A DNA stretch of 64,000 bases from Trichococcus alkaliphilus (GCF_003008695.1 NZ_PXZT01000003.1:65439-129438); one strand, 5' to 3'. Numbered from the stretch's first letter, positions 1 to 9,208 are shown. Numbers and translations are program-made. The notes: a model not told the origin generated them from the sequence alone.

Positions 1-438
1 TCCTTTTAGTAACAAGTTCCTATAGACTGCAGTTCTATTGATTGCTCATTACTCAACTTGATATCTGAAGTATAAATTCTGGTTAACCAAATATCCAATC
101 AATCATTTTTATCTAAATCATAGGTTTAACTTATGATGATAACGATTACAAACAAACTTCTAATTAGTTAGTCAGAAGTTTATTTTATTTATCCTCAATA
201 TTTCATTGCTTCATTTGCGTATCGCGTAAGTCTATTCAAATAAAAGAGCCCGGAACGTGTTGTCCCGGACTCTTTTTGCATTTCTAATTTGATTTTTCAT
301 TGTTCGCAACCTGAAGCTGTTTCTTCAGGTACTGTTTCCTCATGATCTTACGAAAGCACATATGTACGTTTATTTTCATCTTATTGAGAATCAGCTGTTT
401 AATTGAGAATCATTTCTCCCAATCATTCAGAACTCAAC
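1..438. other. Gene-free left edge
   Basis: No convincing coding region is visible here. The stretch is AT-rich and contains a weak hairpin (AAACTTCT at 154-161 with AGAAGTTT at 174-181), a clear terminator near 242-276, a small hairpin CCTGAA...TTCAGG at about 311-330, and two TGAGAATCA-type motifs at about 384-418. It probably holds the 3' flank of a gene outside the window. Confidence 0.5.
242..276 (+). terminator. Intrinsic terminator
   Basis: An AAAAGAG-CCGG stem pairs with CCGG-CTCTTTTT across a short loop (one C/A mismatch) and ends in a T-run on the + strand. The A-run on the other side lets it also work for ogt transcription coming from the right. Confidence 0.6.
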
Positions 439-951
439 TTAGACAGTGGCATTTTCGATTGCAACCTTTGTCTCATGATTCAGCAAATATTCCTTCAAAT
501 GCAGACCACCAGCATACCCAATCAGTTTCCCGTTCGTGCCGATGACGCGGTGGCAAGGGGTGATGATCGATATCGGGTTGCGGTTGTTTGCCATGCCGAT
601 TGCGCGGACGCCTTTCGGGTTTTCGACAGCGATGGCTATTTCCTTGTAGCTGCGCGTCTCGCCGTAAGGGATTTGGCGCAAAGCTTCCCACACTTTCAAT
701 TGGAAAGGCGTACCGGCTGCATCCAAAGGCAGCTCGAACTCCTGACGCTCACCATTGAAATACTCCTGCAGCTGACGCTCCCCTTCCATCAACAACGGCG
801 TGTCCGCCTCAACCATTTCTCCAGCCGCGATTTCCTTCTCGATCCGCGGATCCAATTCCAATGCAACATGCTCCAGAAACGTGATGCCCTTGCCGTTTTC
901 AGCCAGCAAGTATTTCCCCAGCGGCGTTTGGATATATTTATATGCTTTCAT
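439..951 (-). CDS. ogt: Methylated-DNA--protein-cysteine S-methyltransferase
   Basis: A suicide DNA-repair protein of about 170 residues that transfers the alkyl group from O6-alkylguanine to its own cysteine. The active-site motif PCHRV is at residues 132-136 (Cys133). It is preceded by the recognition-helix region with RAIGMANNRNP, and the N-terminal ribonuclease-H-like domain is short, as in Ogt-type enzymes. An open frame continues upstream to 1020, but family members start at MKAYKY. AAAGGA lies 12 bases before this ATG and only 3 before an alternative ATG at 960, so either start is possible. The gene is divergent from the XRE regulator at 1144, with about 190 bp between them. Confidence 0.93.
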   Translation of the reverse strand: MKAYKYIQTPLGKYLLAENGKGITFLEHVALELDPRIEKEIAAGEMVEADTPLLMEGERQLQEYFNGERQEFELPLDAAGTPFQLKVWEALRQIPYGETRSYKEIAIAVENPKGVRAIGMANNRNPISIITPCHRVIGTNGKLIGYAGGLHLKEYLLNHETKVAIENATV

Positions 952-1070
952 ACTGATCATCAGTCCTTTCTTCGTAATCACAAAATTTCTCTCTTTCATT
1001 ATACACAGCGGTGGCGGCAACAGGAAGCATTCGCACGGTAGCTATGCTATGAATGGTCTTTTGAAATGAC

Positions 1071-1124
1071 TTTACAAACAGAAAAAGTAATATATATTTT
1101 ACATATACGGAAGATATATATTAC
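1071..1124 (+). promoter_or_regulatory. Promoter with overlapping inverted repeat
   Basis: TTTACA (1071-1076), a 16-bp spacer and TATATT (1093-1098) form a plausible sigma-A promoter. An 11-bp perfect inverted repeat, GTAATATATAT at 1087-1097 and ATATATATTAC at 1114-1124, covers the -10 region and the likely transcription start. It is a reasonable operator for the XRE regulator encoded directly downstream, which would give autoregulation. Confidence 0.5.
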
Positions 1125-1143
1125 ACGACAAGGAGACTGCCCG

Positions 1144-1368
1144 GTGGAAAATCATGTGAAAAAATTCAGAATAGAGAAAAATCGTTCACAAAAAGAACTT
1201 GCAGACTATGCGGGGATTACAAGGCAAACCTTAAGTCTTATAGAAAAATCCGAGTACAACCCCTCGCTCAAACTCTGTCTTCAACTCTGCTATGCACTCA
1301 ACAAAACATTGGATGACGTTTTTTGGATCGAACAATTGGAAGGAGCAACTGAAAATGAAAAAAATTAA
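1144..1368 (+). CDS. Small XRE-family regulator (HTH_3)
   Basis: A 74-residue helix-turn-helix protein made almost entirely of one HTH_3 domain (KELADYAGITRQTLSLIEKS region). It ends shortly after the typical LDDVFW segment, as YozG/XRE-type mini-regulators do. The GTG start at 1144 is chosen because AAGGAG (1130-1135) sits 8 bases upstream. The ATG at 1066 lies upstream of the probable promoter and would add AT-rich non-family sequence. The 3' end overlaps the next gene by 14 bp, so the two are translationally coupled. Confidence 0.85.
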   Translation: MENHVKKFRIEKNRSQKELADYAGITRQTLSLIEKSEYNPSLKLCLQLCYALNKTLDDVFWIEQLEGATENEKN

Positions 1369-1762
1369 AGATGAACGGCTTATCCTGAGGAATCTGATGA
1401 ACATACGCATTGCTTGGATAGTTCAAAACTTAGCGATCCTGATTTTTCTGGTTTATCAAATTATCAAGTCACAAGATACAAGCGGCGTCTTTACATATGG
1501 CAACCCGCTCTGGGCCGTCTTTGCGATAGGTACATACACGCTGGTTGTTCTGTCTGTGAATGTAAGTGGTCCTATGAAGGACAAGGAAAAAATGACCCAC
1601 AAAAAAATTGCTTTCATTAGTTTGGGCGTTTTTCTTATCACGACTATTTTTTTCTATTTTGCTTTCCTGCAAGTCCATCCGATATTGGCTTTGATCAGTG
1701 GGACAGTAGTTGCAATTATTATTTACGGACTGCTTAGATACGCGAATCGCTTCAGAGATTAA
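1355..1762 (+). CDS. Four-helix membrane protein of unknown function
   Basis: A 135-residue protein with about four hydrophobic segments (roughly residues 20-38, 50-70, 85-105 and 110-128) and a basic N-terminus. I do not recognise the family with certainty. Mini-XRE regulators are often paired with small integral membrane proteins like this one. AAGGAG lies 9 bases before the ATG at 1355, inside the regulator gene. The two genes overlap by 14 bp and share one terminator, so they work as a unit. A role as membrane partner, sensor or target of the XRE regulator is inferred only from context. Confidence 0.75.
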   Translation: MKKIKDERLILRNLMNIRIAWIVQNLAILIFLVYQIIKSQDTSGVFTYGNPLWAVFAIGTYTLVVLSVNVSGPMKDKEKMTHKKIAFISLGVFLITTIFFYFAFLQVHPILALISGTVVAIIIYGLLRYANRFRD

Positions 1763-1808
1763 TAAGCTTTTATTTTGTACCAAATAAATATCCACTAGAA
1801 TGTTTTGT

Positions 1809-1861
1809 CGCACGCAAGCGCGCGGGGGCTGCCCCGCTGAATCGCTTGCGTGCGTTTTTTT
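1809..1861 (+). terminator. Strong intrinsic terminator
   Basis: A perfect 12-bp stem (CGCACGCAAGCG at 1809-1820 and CGCTTGCGTGCG at 1843-1854) encloses an inner GCGGGG/CCCCGC stem and is followed by seven T residues. It ends the XRE/membrane-protein unit and marks the left border of the repeat block. Confidence 0.85.
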
Positions 1862-1865
1862 GTTT

Positions 1866-2403
1866 CCTCCGGTGAACGCAGGCTTCGCCGGAGTTCGCCC
1901 CGCATTCCGGGTGCTCACCTCCGGGGAGACGGGCTTCCTCGGAGCTGGAGCAATTTTATTTGAGCGCTCCTCCGGCCAGCAGACCCTCGTCGGAGCTGAA
2001 GCCCCTTCCGGCCGCTGTCCTCCGGGGAGCGGTCTATTTTTCTTTTCCTCCGGTGAGCGCAGGCTTCGCTGGAGTTCGCCCCACATTCCGAGTGCTCACC
2101 TCCGGGGAGACGGGCTTCCTCGGAGCTGGGGCAATTTTTTTTGAGCGCTCCTCCTGCGAGCAACCTCTCGTCGGAGCTGAAGCCCCGTCCAACCGCTGTC
2201 CTCCGGGGAGCGGTCTATTTTTCATTTCCTCCGGTGAACGCAGGCTTTGCCGGAGGTCACCCCACATTCCGAGTGCTCACCTTCGGGGAGACGGGCTTCC
2301 CCTGAGGTGGGAAAATTTTTTTGAGCGCTCCTCCGACGAGTGCGCTCTCGCCGGAGCTGAAGCCCCGTCCGGCCGGCCACCCTCCTCCGGCAAAGCGCAC
2401 GCC
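1866..2403. repeat. Three tandem 181-bp GC-rich repeats
   Basis: Units begin at 1866, 2047 and 2228, each with CCTCCGGTGARCGCAGGCTT. The spacing is exactly 181 bp, and the third copy is slightly shortened and diverged at its end. Each unit contains CTCCGGGGAGACGGGCTTCC, an A/T-rich patch followed by GAGCGCTCCTCC, and CGGAGCTGAAGCCCC. The composition is far more GC-rich than the flanks. Because 181 is not a multiple of three, no reading frame is kept from unit to unit, so it is not protein-coding. The surrounding 1763-2605 interval has no gene. Confidence 0.85.
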
Positions 2404-2531
2404 GCAAACATTTCTTATGAAATTATTTCAATCATCTTCATGCTTTCTTCACACTCGCGCTCTATAGTAGGTTCACAACATTCCTGCTGGGGATGATTCT
2501 TTACGATTTACTTAAGAGTAAGTTGAACCGC

Positions 2532-2566
2532 TTGCACAAAGAATAGTTTTGATTTAGAATAGTTTT
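2532..2566 (+). promoter_or_regulatory. marR-ftsH promoter with direct repeats
   Basis: TTGCAC (2532-2537), 17 bp and TAGAAT (2555-2560) form a promoter. The 10-mer GAATAGTTTT occurs twice, at 2541-2550 and 2557-2566, with starts 16 bp apart. One copy lies in the spacer and the other over the -10, a position suited to repression. Confidence 0.55.
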
Positions 2567-2605
2567 ACATCACAACCATTATCCGGAAAAGGAGCGGATT
2601 TCAAC

Positions 2606-3061
2606 ATGAAAATTGATTTTTTAAAAAAAGAGATCTGGGATCTGATGCGGACCATCCAAGTTTCCAAGGATACCGTGATGTGCCCGGTCGCTAAAGACTA
2701 TTGCATCACCCCGCTGCAATTGCGGATTTTGATGGAAATCAAGCTGAGCGAAGATCTGTCACTCAACCGTTTGGCGAAAGTAATGGATATGAACAACGGC
2801 AACGTCTCCACCATCTGCAAAAAACTGGAACAGCAAGGCTATCTCACGCGCGAACGGCGCGCGGATGACGAACGTTTCATCACGCTGAAACTTACCCCAA
2901 ATGGCCAAGCGATCCTTCAGAAAATGGAGCAGGATATTGAAAGTAAATACTGCTTGCTGATGGAAAGCGTGTCCGAGGAGCGGCTTGAAAAAATTGCAGT
3001 CGGCATCAAAGAATTGCAGCTTTTGATACAGGAAATGAACGAACAACAAAGAGAGGATTGA
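2606..3061 (+). CDS. MarR-family transcriptional regulator
   Basis: A 151-residue winged-helix regulator. The DNA-binding part runs from about residue 35 to 105 (LRILMEIKLSEDLSLNRLAKVM, then the wing with RRADDERFITLKLT). Flanking helices form the dimer interface. The start has AAAGGAG 10 bases upstream. Only 10 bp separate it from ftsH, so both are read from the promoter at 2532. The likely role is control of the protease downstream and of itself. The inducing ligand cannot be read from sequence. Confidence 0.9.
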   Translation: MKIDFLKKEIWDLMRTIQVSKDTVMCPVAKDYCITPLQLRILMEIKLSEDLSLNRLAKVMDMNNGNVSTICKKLEQQGYLTRERRADDERFITLKLTPNGQAILQKMEQDIESKYCLLMESVSEERLEKIAVGIKELQLLIQEMNEQQRED

Positions 3062-3071
3062 ATTGACATAA

Positions 3072-4946
3072 ATGGCAGATGACAAAAATAAAAACAATCG
3101 AAAATGGAATGTGAATTTGAACAACGAAAACCCCGATAAACGCAGAACGACAGCCTATTACTTGTTGATGGCATTGAGCGTCCTGATGTTTCTGAACTAT
3201 TTCGTATTGCCTAGCTACATGAACCGAAGCGTGGAGGAAGTGACTTACAGCACGTTCCTGAACCAAGTGTCGACGGGTGACGTATCCGAGGTCAAACTGG
3301 AGGATACCCAAATCACCTTCGTCGCGACCGATGACGCAGGCGACAAACAAGTCTACATCACCGGCCTGATCGATGATCCGACACTCGTCACCCGTCTGGA
3401 AGAAGCCGACGTGACCTTCAGCAAGGATATACCGACCGAAGCCTCCCCGATTCTTTCCATCTTGGTTTCTTGGGTCTTACCGCTCCTGCTGTTCTGGGGA
3501 TTGGGTAGCCTGTTAGGGAAACAGATGGCGAAACGGATGGGCGGCGGAGCCGGTGGCGCATTGTCATTCGGCAAGTCGAACGCCAAAGTCTACGTGAAGG
3601 CAGGCGATTCGAAAACATTCAAGGATGTAGCCGGACAGGACGAAGCCAAAGAAGCGCTTAGCGAAGTCGTCGATTACCTGCATCAACCGAAAAAATACCA
3701 GGATATCGGGGCCAAGAATCCGAAAGGCATCCTGCTGGTCGGACCTCCCGGAACCGGTAAAACCCTGTTGGCCCGCGCTGTCGCAGGCGAAGCCGATGTG
3801 CCGTTCTTCAGCATATCCGGTTCCGAATTCGTCGAAATGTTCGTCGGCCGCGGCGCTGCCAAAGTCCGCGACCTGTTCAAGGAAGCCAACGAAAAAGCCC
3901 CCTGTATCGTCTTCATAGATGAAATCGATACAATCGGTAAGAAACGCGATAACGGCGGCTACGGCGGGGGTAACGATGAGCGTGAGCAGACCTTGAACCA
4001 ACTGCTAGCGGAAATGGACGGCTTTGAAGCCAACAAAGGCATCATCCTCCTGGCCGCCACCAACCGTCCGGAATCCCTTGATGCTGCCCTACTGCGCCCG
4101 GGTCGTTTTGACCGTCGCGTACCGGTTGAACTGCCGGACTTGGCAGGACGCGAAGCCATCCTGAAAGTGCATGCAACGAACTACAAGATGGATCCTTCCA
4201 TCAATTACAATACGATCGCCCGCGCCACATCCGGTGCTTCCGGTGCCGAATTAGCGAACATCATCAACGAAGGTGGCCTGAGGGCAGTCCGTGAAGGCCG
4301 CACCGCCGTCACCCAAAGCGATTTGGAAGAATCTGTGGAAACCGTCATCGCCGGTTACCAACGCAAAAATGCGGTCATTTCTCCGAAAGAGAAAGAAATC
4401 ATCGCCTACCACGAAATCGGGCATGCGCTGATCGCTTCCAAGCAGACGGAATCCGCGCCGGTCCACAAAATCACGATCATTCCGCGCACTTCCGGTGCAC
4501 TCGGCTATACGATGCAGATTGAAGAAGGCGAAAAATCATTGATGACGAAACAGGAACTGTTCAACAAAATCGTCACTCTGGCAGGCGGTCGCGCCGCAGA
4601 AGAGATTGTCTTCGGCAGCATCACAACAGGCGCTTCAAACGATATCGAACAGATGACCAAAATGGCCCGCGCCATGATTACGCGATACGGCATGAGCGAT
4701 GCGTTCGACATGATGCAGATCGAAACCCAGACCAACAAATATCTGGGCGGAGACACTTCCATGAACGTATCCGCAGGAATGGCCGAACAGGTTGACAACG
4801 AAGTGCTGGACATCATCAAGAAAGCCCATGAAAAGGCCGCTGTCCTGCTGAGCGAAAACATCGAAAAGCTCCATGAACTGTCCCGCTTCCTGCTGGTCGA
4901 AGAGACCATCACCGGCGAGGAATTCATGAAAATAGTCGGTGAATAA
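3072..4946 (+). CDS. ftsH: FtsH-family ATP-dependent zinc metalloprotease
   Basis: A 624-residue membrane AAA+ protease that extracts and degrades membrane and regulatory proteins. A transmembrane helix at about 27-47 is followed by a short extracytoplasmic domain and a second helix at about 126-146. Walker A GPPGTGKT is at 224-231, Walker [10 protein letters not shown] about 60 residues later, and SRH ATNRP follows. The M41 zinc site HEIGH is at 447-451. The family's usual housekeeping copy sits beside tilS/hpt. This one is instead coupled to a MarR gene and has variant linker sequence ([15 protein letters not shown]), so it may be an accessory, inducible paralogue. A strong terminator follows. 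Confidence 0.93.
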   Translation: MADDKNKNNRKWNVNLNNENPDKRRTTAYYLLMALSVLMFLNYFVLPSYMNRSVEEVTYSTFLNQVSTGDVSEVKLEDTQITFVATDDAGDKQVYITGLIDDPTLVTRLEEADVTFSKDIPTEASPILSILVSWVLPLLLFWGLGSLLGKQMAKRMGGGAGGALSFGKSNAKVYVKAGDSKTFKDVAGQDEAKEALSEVVDYLHQPKKYQDIGAKNPKGILLVGPPGTGKTLLARAVAGEADVPFFSISGSEFVEMFVGRGAAKVRDLFKEANEKAPCIVFIDEIDTIGKKRDNGGYGGGNDEREQTLNQLLAEMDGFEANKGIILLAATNRPESLDAALLRPGRFDRRVPVELPDLAGREAILKVHATNYKMDPSINYNTIARATSGASGAELANIINEGGLRAVREGRTAVTQSDLEESVETVIAGYQRKNAVISPKEKEIIAYHEIGHALIASKQTESAPVHKITIIPRTSGALGYTMQIEEGEKSLMTKQELFNKIVTLAGGRAAEEIVFGSITTGASNDIEQMTKMARAMITRYGMSDAFDMMQIETQTNKYLGGDTSMNVSAGMAEQVDNEVLDIIKKAHEKAAVLLSENIEKLHELSRFLLVEETITGEEFMKIVGE

Positions 4947-4993
4947 TTTCTCTAAATCAGAGCTACCCGAAATGCTAACCTAAAATAAAAAGC

Positions 4994-5040
4994 AGGACCG
5001 CTACCTAAATCTCACTCGATTTAGGTAGCGGTCCTTTTTT
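4994..5040. terminator. Bidirectional terminator between ftsH and fructokinase
   Basis: A perfect 17-bp stem, AGGACCGCTACCTAAAT at 4994-5010 with its complement at 5019-5035, has an 8-base loop. A T-run follows on the right and an A-run lies on the left, so it can end both the ftsH unit and the convergent sugar operon. Confidence 0.9.
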
Positions 5041-5045
5041 ATGAT

Positions 5046-5999
5046 TTATCCTTCCAAGCTCAACACTTCTTGCAGGGTCGGGATGGATTGCATGCCGCCT
5101 GGTCGCGTCGTCACCAACGCGGCCACACGATTGGCGAAAGTTCCCATCTCGCGTATTTCATCCAGGCTGCAGTCTTCCCAATCGGCTTTGTTGGCTATCT
5201 GATAGAGGAAAGCACCGATGAACGAGTCGCCTGCCCCTGTCGTATCCACTGCTTGGACGCTTAGCCCTTCAACGCTGGCCTTCCCGCCTTTGAAGTACAG
5301 ATCCGCTCCATTTTTCCCTTTTGTAAAGATCAGCAGTTTCGGCTCCGTCTTCAACAATGCCGCTATCCCGTCCTCTTCTGAATCAGCTCCCGTTATGAAC
5401 GCCAATTCATCATCGCTGATTTTCAGGATGTCCGCATACGGAAGGAATTGCTGGATCGTCTGTTTCAGCATTTCCGGATCAGGCCACAGATTCAAGCGGA
5501 CATTCGGGTCGAAAACGATCGTCCCGCCTGCCTGTTTCATTTTTTCCAAGGCTGCAAGATGCGCATACTTTACTGGTGCTTCGATCAGATCGACCGAGCA
5601 AAAATGCAGGATGTCTGCAGCCGTGAAAACAAGCTCATTCAGCTCTTCCTTGTCCAACAGCATATCCGCGCTGGGATTGCGGTAGAAACTAAATTCGCGT
5701 TCCCCATTTTCCTGGAGCGACACAAACGCCAACGCCGTGTTTGCCTCAGCGGTCCTGAAAAGGTGATGAGTATCCACCTGATTCTGTTTGAGGACATCTG
5801 TCAGATAATCACCGAAGGCATCTTGGCCCACTTTGCCGATGAAGCTCGCGTTTCCGCCCAGGCGGCTGACCGTCACAGCCACATTCGCCGGCGCCCCTCC
5901 CGGTTGCTTGGTAAAGCTCTGGACCTCTTTCAAAGGTACGCCGATTTCACTCGGGAAAAAATCAATCAGTATTTCTCCAATCGTATAAACTCTCCGCAT
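5046..5999 (-). CDS. PfkB-family fructokinase
   Basis: A 317-residue ribokinase-fold sugar kinase. It has the N-terminal substrate motif GGAPANVAV (34-42) and the C-terminal PfkB signature with the anion hole and catalytic base GAGD at 255-258 (Asp258). As the last gene of the GH32 operon it most likely phosphorylates fructose released from beta-fructosides to fructose-6-phosphate. The ATG at 5999 has GAAGGAGA 4 bases upstream, and the open frame beyond it lacks family similarity. The gap to the GH32 stop codon is short (about 54 bp), consistent with co-transcription. Confidence 0.9.
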   Translation of the reverse strand: MRRVYTIGEILIDFFPSEIGVPLKEVQSFTKQPGGAPANVAVTVSRLGGNASFIGKVGQDAFGDYLTDVLKQNQVDTHHLFRTAEANTALAFVSLQENGEREFSFYRNPSADMLLDKEELNELVFTAADILHFCSVDLIEAPVKYAHLAALEKMKQAGGTIVFDPNVRLNLWPDPEMLKQTIQQFLPYADILKISDDELAFITGADSEEDGIAALLKTEPKLLIFTKGKNGADLYFKGGKASVEGLSVQAVDTTGAGDSFIGAFLYQIANKADWEDCSLDEIREMGTFANRVAALVTTRPGGMQSIPTLQEVLSLEG

Positions 6000-6053
6000 A
6001 ACGTCTCCTTCATTCCTAAAATATTTGTCCGGCACAGCTAACTGCACACCCGA

Positions 6054-7565
6054 TTAAATGAAGGGCGTAAAAGTCGCTTCCTCAAAAACAGCTTTGCCGC
6101 TGCACTCAAAGGAAATGCCTGTCGCTTTTTCGGTAGGATAAACATTCGCGGTCATGACCGCTTCGCCGTTCTTCTCAAATACTTCAACCGACGAACTGTC
6201 CAAGTAAATGGCGAGTTCAAGATAATCCCGCTCTCCGGACAACACAACTCTCCGGCTGACGGGAGGTGTCGCTTCTTCACCCTTCAGGACGATGCCGCTT
6301 GCTGATCGGTCGATTCCTAATTCATTCTTTGCTTTGTCATAGTAGACTATGGTTCTTTCGTTCTCGTTCTCACGGAGATGGATGGACAGTTTTTCCAATC
6401 CGGACGTGTCCACTTTCAGCGTCAGCAATCCGCAATCCCCTGCGATACCAGGGATTGTTTCTTTGGCATCTGCCATCGTGATCACCGGGCTGATTTCTCC
6501 CTGATTGTCGCTATTCGCTACGATGCCGATCGGATATTGCTTCAACTTGCCATCTTCCCATTTCAGCTCTCTCGGGATCGTCATCGATCCTGTCCAGCCG
6601 TGGCCCAGCTCATCTGTCGGGAAATTTCTTCCCCACATCTGCATCCAACCGATGCAGATCCTTCTGCCTTTGTCGTCCTCAAGGCTTTGGGGAGCATAGT
6701 AATCCAAACCGTGATCCAATTCTTGATAACTTTCCGGGTGGAACTGTTTCGTCGCCCAATCCACCTCGCCGACAGCCAGTACCGACGCATTCAGATTCTG
6801 ATAGTCGTCCCCATCCTGCGGCCATTGCATCGGCGAGAAGATCAGGCAATCTTTCCCATCCAAGTGGAAGAAATCCGGGCATTCCCACATGATCCCTTGC
6901 TCTTTGTTCCCCTTCAGGAAGACGGAGGCAAACTCCCATTCCACCAAGTCAGCAGATTGGTAAAGTAAAATCTGCCCTGTCTCGTCGCCAGCCTTGGAGG
7001 CGACTACCGTATAGTACATGCCTTCGTGTTCAAAAACTTTAGGATCCCGGAAATCGATCTGGGAAGCATCTGCCGGTAAAGCCGCAACCGGGATGACCGG
7101 ATTTTGCTGCACTTTCTCGAAGTGCAGACCATCCTCCGACACCGCCAGACACTGCACCTGGTGATGGACGCCTTCTTCATTGGCTTCGGTCACTCCTGTG
7201 TAAAGCAGATACAGTTTCCCATCTCGTTCGATGGCGCTTCCTGAGAAACAACCGAACCGGTCATACGCCTGATCCGGCGCCAAGGCGACAGGCAAGTCTT
7301 CCCAATGGATCAAGTCCGTCGACTTCATGTGGCCCCAATGCATCGGGCCCCATTTCGCATCATAGGGATGGAATTGATAAAACAGGTGGTACGCCCCTTG
7401 GTACTGGACGAAGCCGTTCGGATCGTTCATCCAGCCCACTGGCGGTGATGCATGGTAGTGATTCCGGTAAAGAGGATTCACTATCCCTTTATTTTCTGCT
7501 ATGTATCGGTTGGCCCGCTCTGTTGAATAGGCCACTTGGCTTTGAATGCTCACGCTATCCCTCAT
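6054..7565 (-). CDS. Glycoside hydrolase family 32 beta-fructosidase
   Basis: A 503-residue enzyme with the GH32 five-bladed propeller and C-terminal beta-sandwich. The nucleophile motif WMNDPNG is at 45-51 (Asp48), the RDP transition-state motif at 173-175, and the acid/base WEC at 227-229 (Glu228). There is no signal peptide, so it acts in the cytoplasm. It cleaves fructose from sucrose, sucrose-6-phosphate or short fructo-oligosaccharides. The neighbouring ABC transporter, rather than a PTS, argues for non-phosphorylated substrate. The ribosome-binding site before the ATG is weak, so expression may depend on coupling to the upstream binding-protein gene 29 bp away. Confidence 0.92.
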   Translation of the reverse strand: MRDSVSIQSQVAYSTERANRYIAENKGIVNPLYRNHYHASPPVGWMNDPNGFVQYQGAYHLFYQFHPYDAKWGPMHWGHMKSTDLIHWEDLPVALAPDQAYDRFGCFSGSAIERDGKLYLLYTGVTEANEEGVHHQVQCLAVSEDGLHFEKVQQNPVIPVAALPADASQIDFRDPKVFEHEGMYYTVVASKAGDETGQILLYQSADLVEWEFASVFLKGNKEQGIMWECPDFFHLDGKDCLIFSPMQWPQDGDDYQNLNASVLAVGEVDWATKQFHPESYQELDHGLDYYAPQSLEDDKGRRICIGWMQMWGRNFPTDELGHGWTGSMTIPRELKWEDGKLKQYPIGIVANSDNQGEISPVITMADAKETIPGIAGDCGLLTLKVDTSGLEKLSIHLRENENERTIVYYDKAKNELGIDRSASGIVLKGEEATPPVSRRVVLSGERDYLELAIYLDSSSVEVFEKNGEAVMTANVYPTEKATGISFECSGKAVFEEATFTPFI

Positions 7566-7594
7566 TTCTTGGATTTGATTTATTTTATTTCTTG

Positions 7595-9208
7595 TTATTT
7601 GTTGTTTGACAAGTATGTATCATAAGCATCTTGTTTGATTTGCATCCATTCTTCCAGTCCTAAACGGTTCAATTCCTCTACGTAGGCATCCCATTCTTCG
7701 GCGATTTTCCCGTTTGCGATCCATTCTGCACGTTTTCTGTTGACGAACGGCATCAAGTCCGCTTCGATCTGTGCGATCCGGTCTGCCTGTTCCAATGACA
7801 AGAATACGCGTGGATAGTTGAATTGATTATGAACATCAGCCAAGTAAGTGTCTTTGAAGATATCCAAACGCCATTGTGCATCATCCGGCATTGTCGTCAC
7901 AGTTCCGTAGTACTCATCCAAGATTGCCAAAGGTCCGCCAGCTTCGGTTTTTTGGCGCAATTCGCCCGGTGCAGTGCCGTCCAACGGCAGGTGCTTCAAC
8001 GAATTTGTGGCTTCTACGTATTCAAAGATATTCTGCTGCGTTTCATCTCCGTAAGTACCCCAGTTGTTCTGCACAGATTGGATCGGCACGTACATTTGAT
8101 CTGCCCATTTGGCAGTCAATTCTAGATTTTTGTTGGCGCTTGTGATGACGAAACGGTCACGGCTGAATCCGAAGCCGTTCGTACGCGTAACGTGTTTTTC
8201 TCCGCTTGGACCAGCCAGTGCAGGAAGCGGCTCGTAGGAATCGTTCGCTCCCGAAACGTTGGCTTTATCCCATGAGAAATACACGCCGAACAGTTGCTCT
8301 TTCCCTTTAGCTACGTAGGCATTCCAATCCTGTTCAAAAGCTTCCACATCAATCAGGTTTTTGTTGTACAGTTCGTTGAAATAAGTGACGCCATTTTTGA
8401 ATTCTTCGTTGTCGGCAGTAAAGTCGATTGTGCCGTCATCATTGACTACCAAGTGATCATCGTTGTCGCCGATGCCAAATGCGCCGAAGAGGAACTTCAT
8501 GTCTTCATTTCCGCCATCGTTGATGAAGGACATCGGGATTTCATCCGCTTTGCCATTGCCGTTCGGGTCTTGGGTTTTGAATGCTTCCAATACAACCATC
8601 AATTCTTCCGTTGTTTGCGGCATCTCCAAGCCCAATGCTTCCAACCAATCCACATTGATCCACGGAATATCATTTACGGTATGGATGGACTCTTTATCCT
8701 GGCCCAATTCTTCGATCCATGGCAACGAGTAGATATGGCCGTCCGGCGCTGTGATCATAGCCAGGTATTCCGGGTTTTCGTCCAATACTTTTTTGAAGTT
8801 CGGCATATGTTCATTGATCAGGTCTTCCAAGGGAATGATGATGCCGTCTTCCGCCCAGGAAAGCAGATCATAGTCGCTGGCGCCGGCATTCCACATGGCA
8901 TCAGGCAAGTCGCCGCTGGAAATGTCCAGATTCCGTTTTTCAATGTAATCCGACGAATAGTTTTTCCATTCGACTTGGACGCCCGATTGCTCCTGCAAAC
9001 GCTGGAAGATCAACTTCTCATTCGGATCAGCCGGTGCCAACGGAGAACTGGAAGTGGACATCTTCAAGGTCACTTCTTCCTCCAAAGGGAACGAGACATT
9101 GGTCAATTCGTAATCGGGGGAAGAGGCCCCGCCGGAAGAACCGCATGCTGCTAAAGTCAGGACTGTTGCTGTGGATAATAGTGCTGTGCCAAGGTATTTT
9201 ACTCTCAT
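7595..9208 (-). CDS. Sugar ABC transporter binding lipoprotein
   Basis: A 537-residue extracellular solute-binding protein. The signal peptide ends in the lipobox LAAC (Cys at about 22), followed by a Gly/Ser-rich linker. The long type-1 binding-protein body resembles LplA/YtcQ-like proteins that serve permease pairs of the LplB/LplC type. The GH32 and fructokinase genes downstream suggest it binds fructo-oligosaccharides or sucrose. AAAGGAG lies 7-8 bases before the ATG. A calcium-binding-like DPNGNGKADE loop at about residue 215 is typical of this subfamily. Confidence 0.92.
   Translation of the reverse strand: MRVKYLGTALLSTATVLTLAACGSSGGASSPDYELTNVSFPLEEEVTLKMSTSSSPLAPADPNEKLIFQRLQEQSGVQVEWKNYSSDYIEKRNLDISSGDLPDAMWNAGASDYDLLSWAEDGIIIPLEDLINEHMPNFKKVLDENPEYLAMITAPDGHIYSLPWIEELGQDKESIHTVNDIPWINVDWLEALGLEMPQTTEELMVVLEAFKTQDPNGNGKADEIPMSFINDGGNEDMKFLFGAFGIGDNDDHLVVNDDGTIDFTADNEEFKNGVTYFNELYNKNLIDVEAFEQDWNAYVAKGKEQLFGVYFSWDKANVSGANDSYEPLPALAGPSGEKHVTRTNGFGFSRDRFVITSANKNLELTAKWADQMYVPIQSVQNNWGTYGDETQQNIFEYVEATNSLKHLPLDGTAPGELRQKTEAGGPLAILDEYYGTVTTMPDDAQWRLDIFKDTYLADVHNQFNYPRVFLSLEQADRIAQIEADLMPFVNRKRAEWIANGKIAEEWDAYVEELNRLGLEEWMQIKQDAYDTYLSNNK

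Noticed and set aside
1800-2496. Open frames across the GC-rich tandem repeats
   Set aside because: The period of 181 bp shifts frame at each unit, no ribosome-binding sites are present and the translations are low-complexity repeats; treated as non-coding repeat DNA.
8294-9154. A 286-codon + strand frame opposite the binding lipoprotein
   Set aside because: Antisense to a gene with a clear lipobox and operon context.
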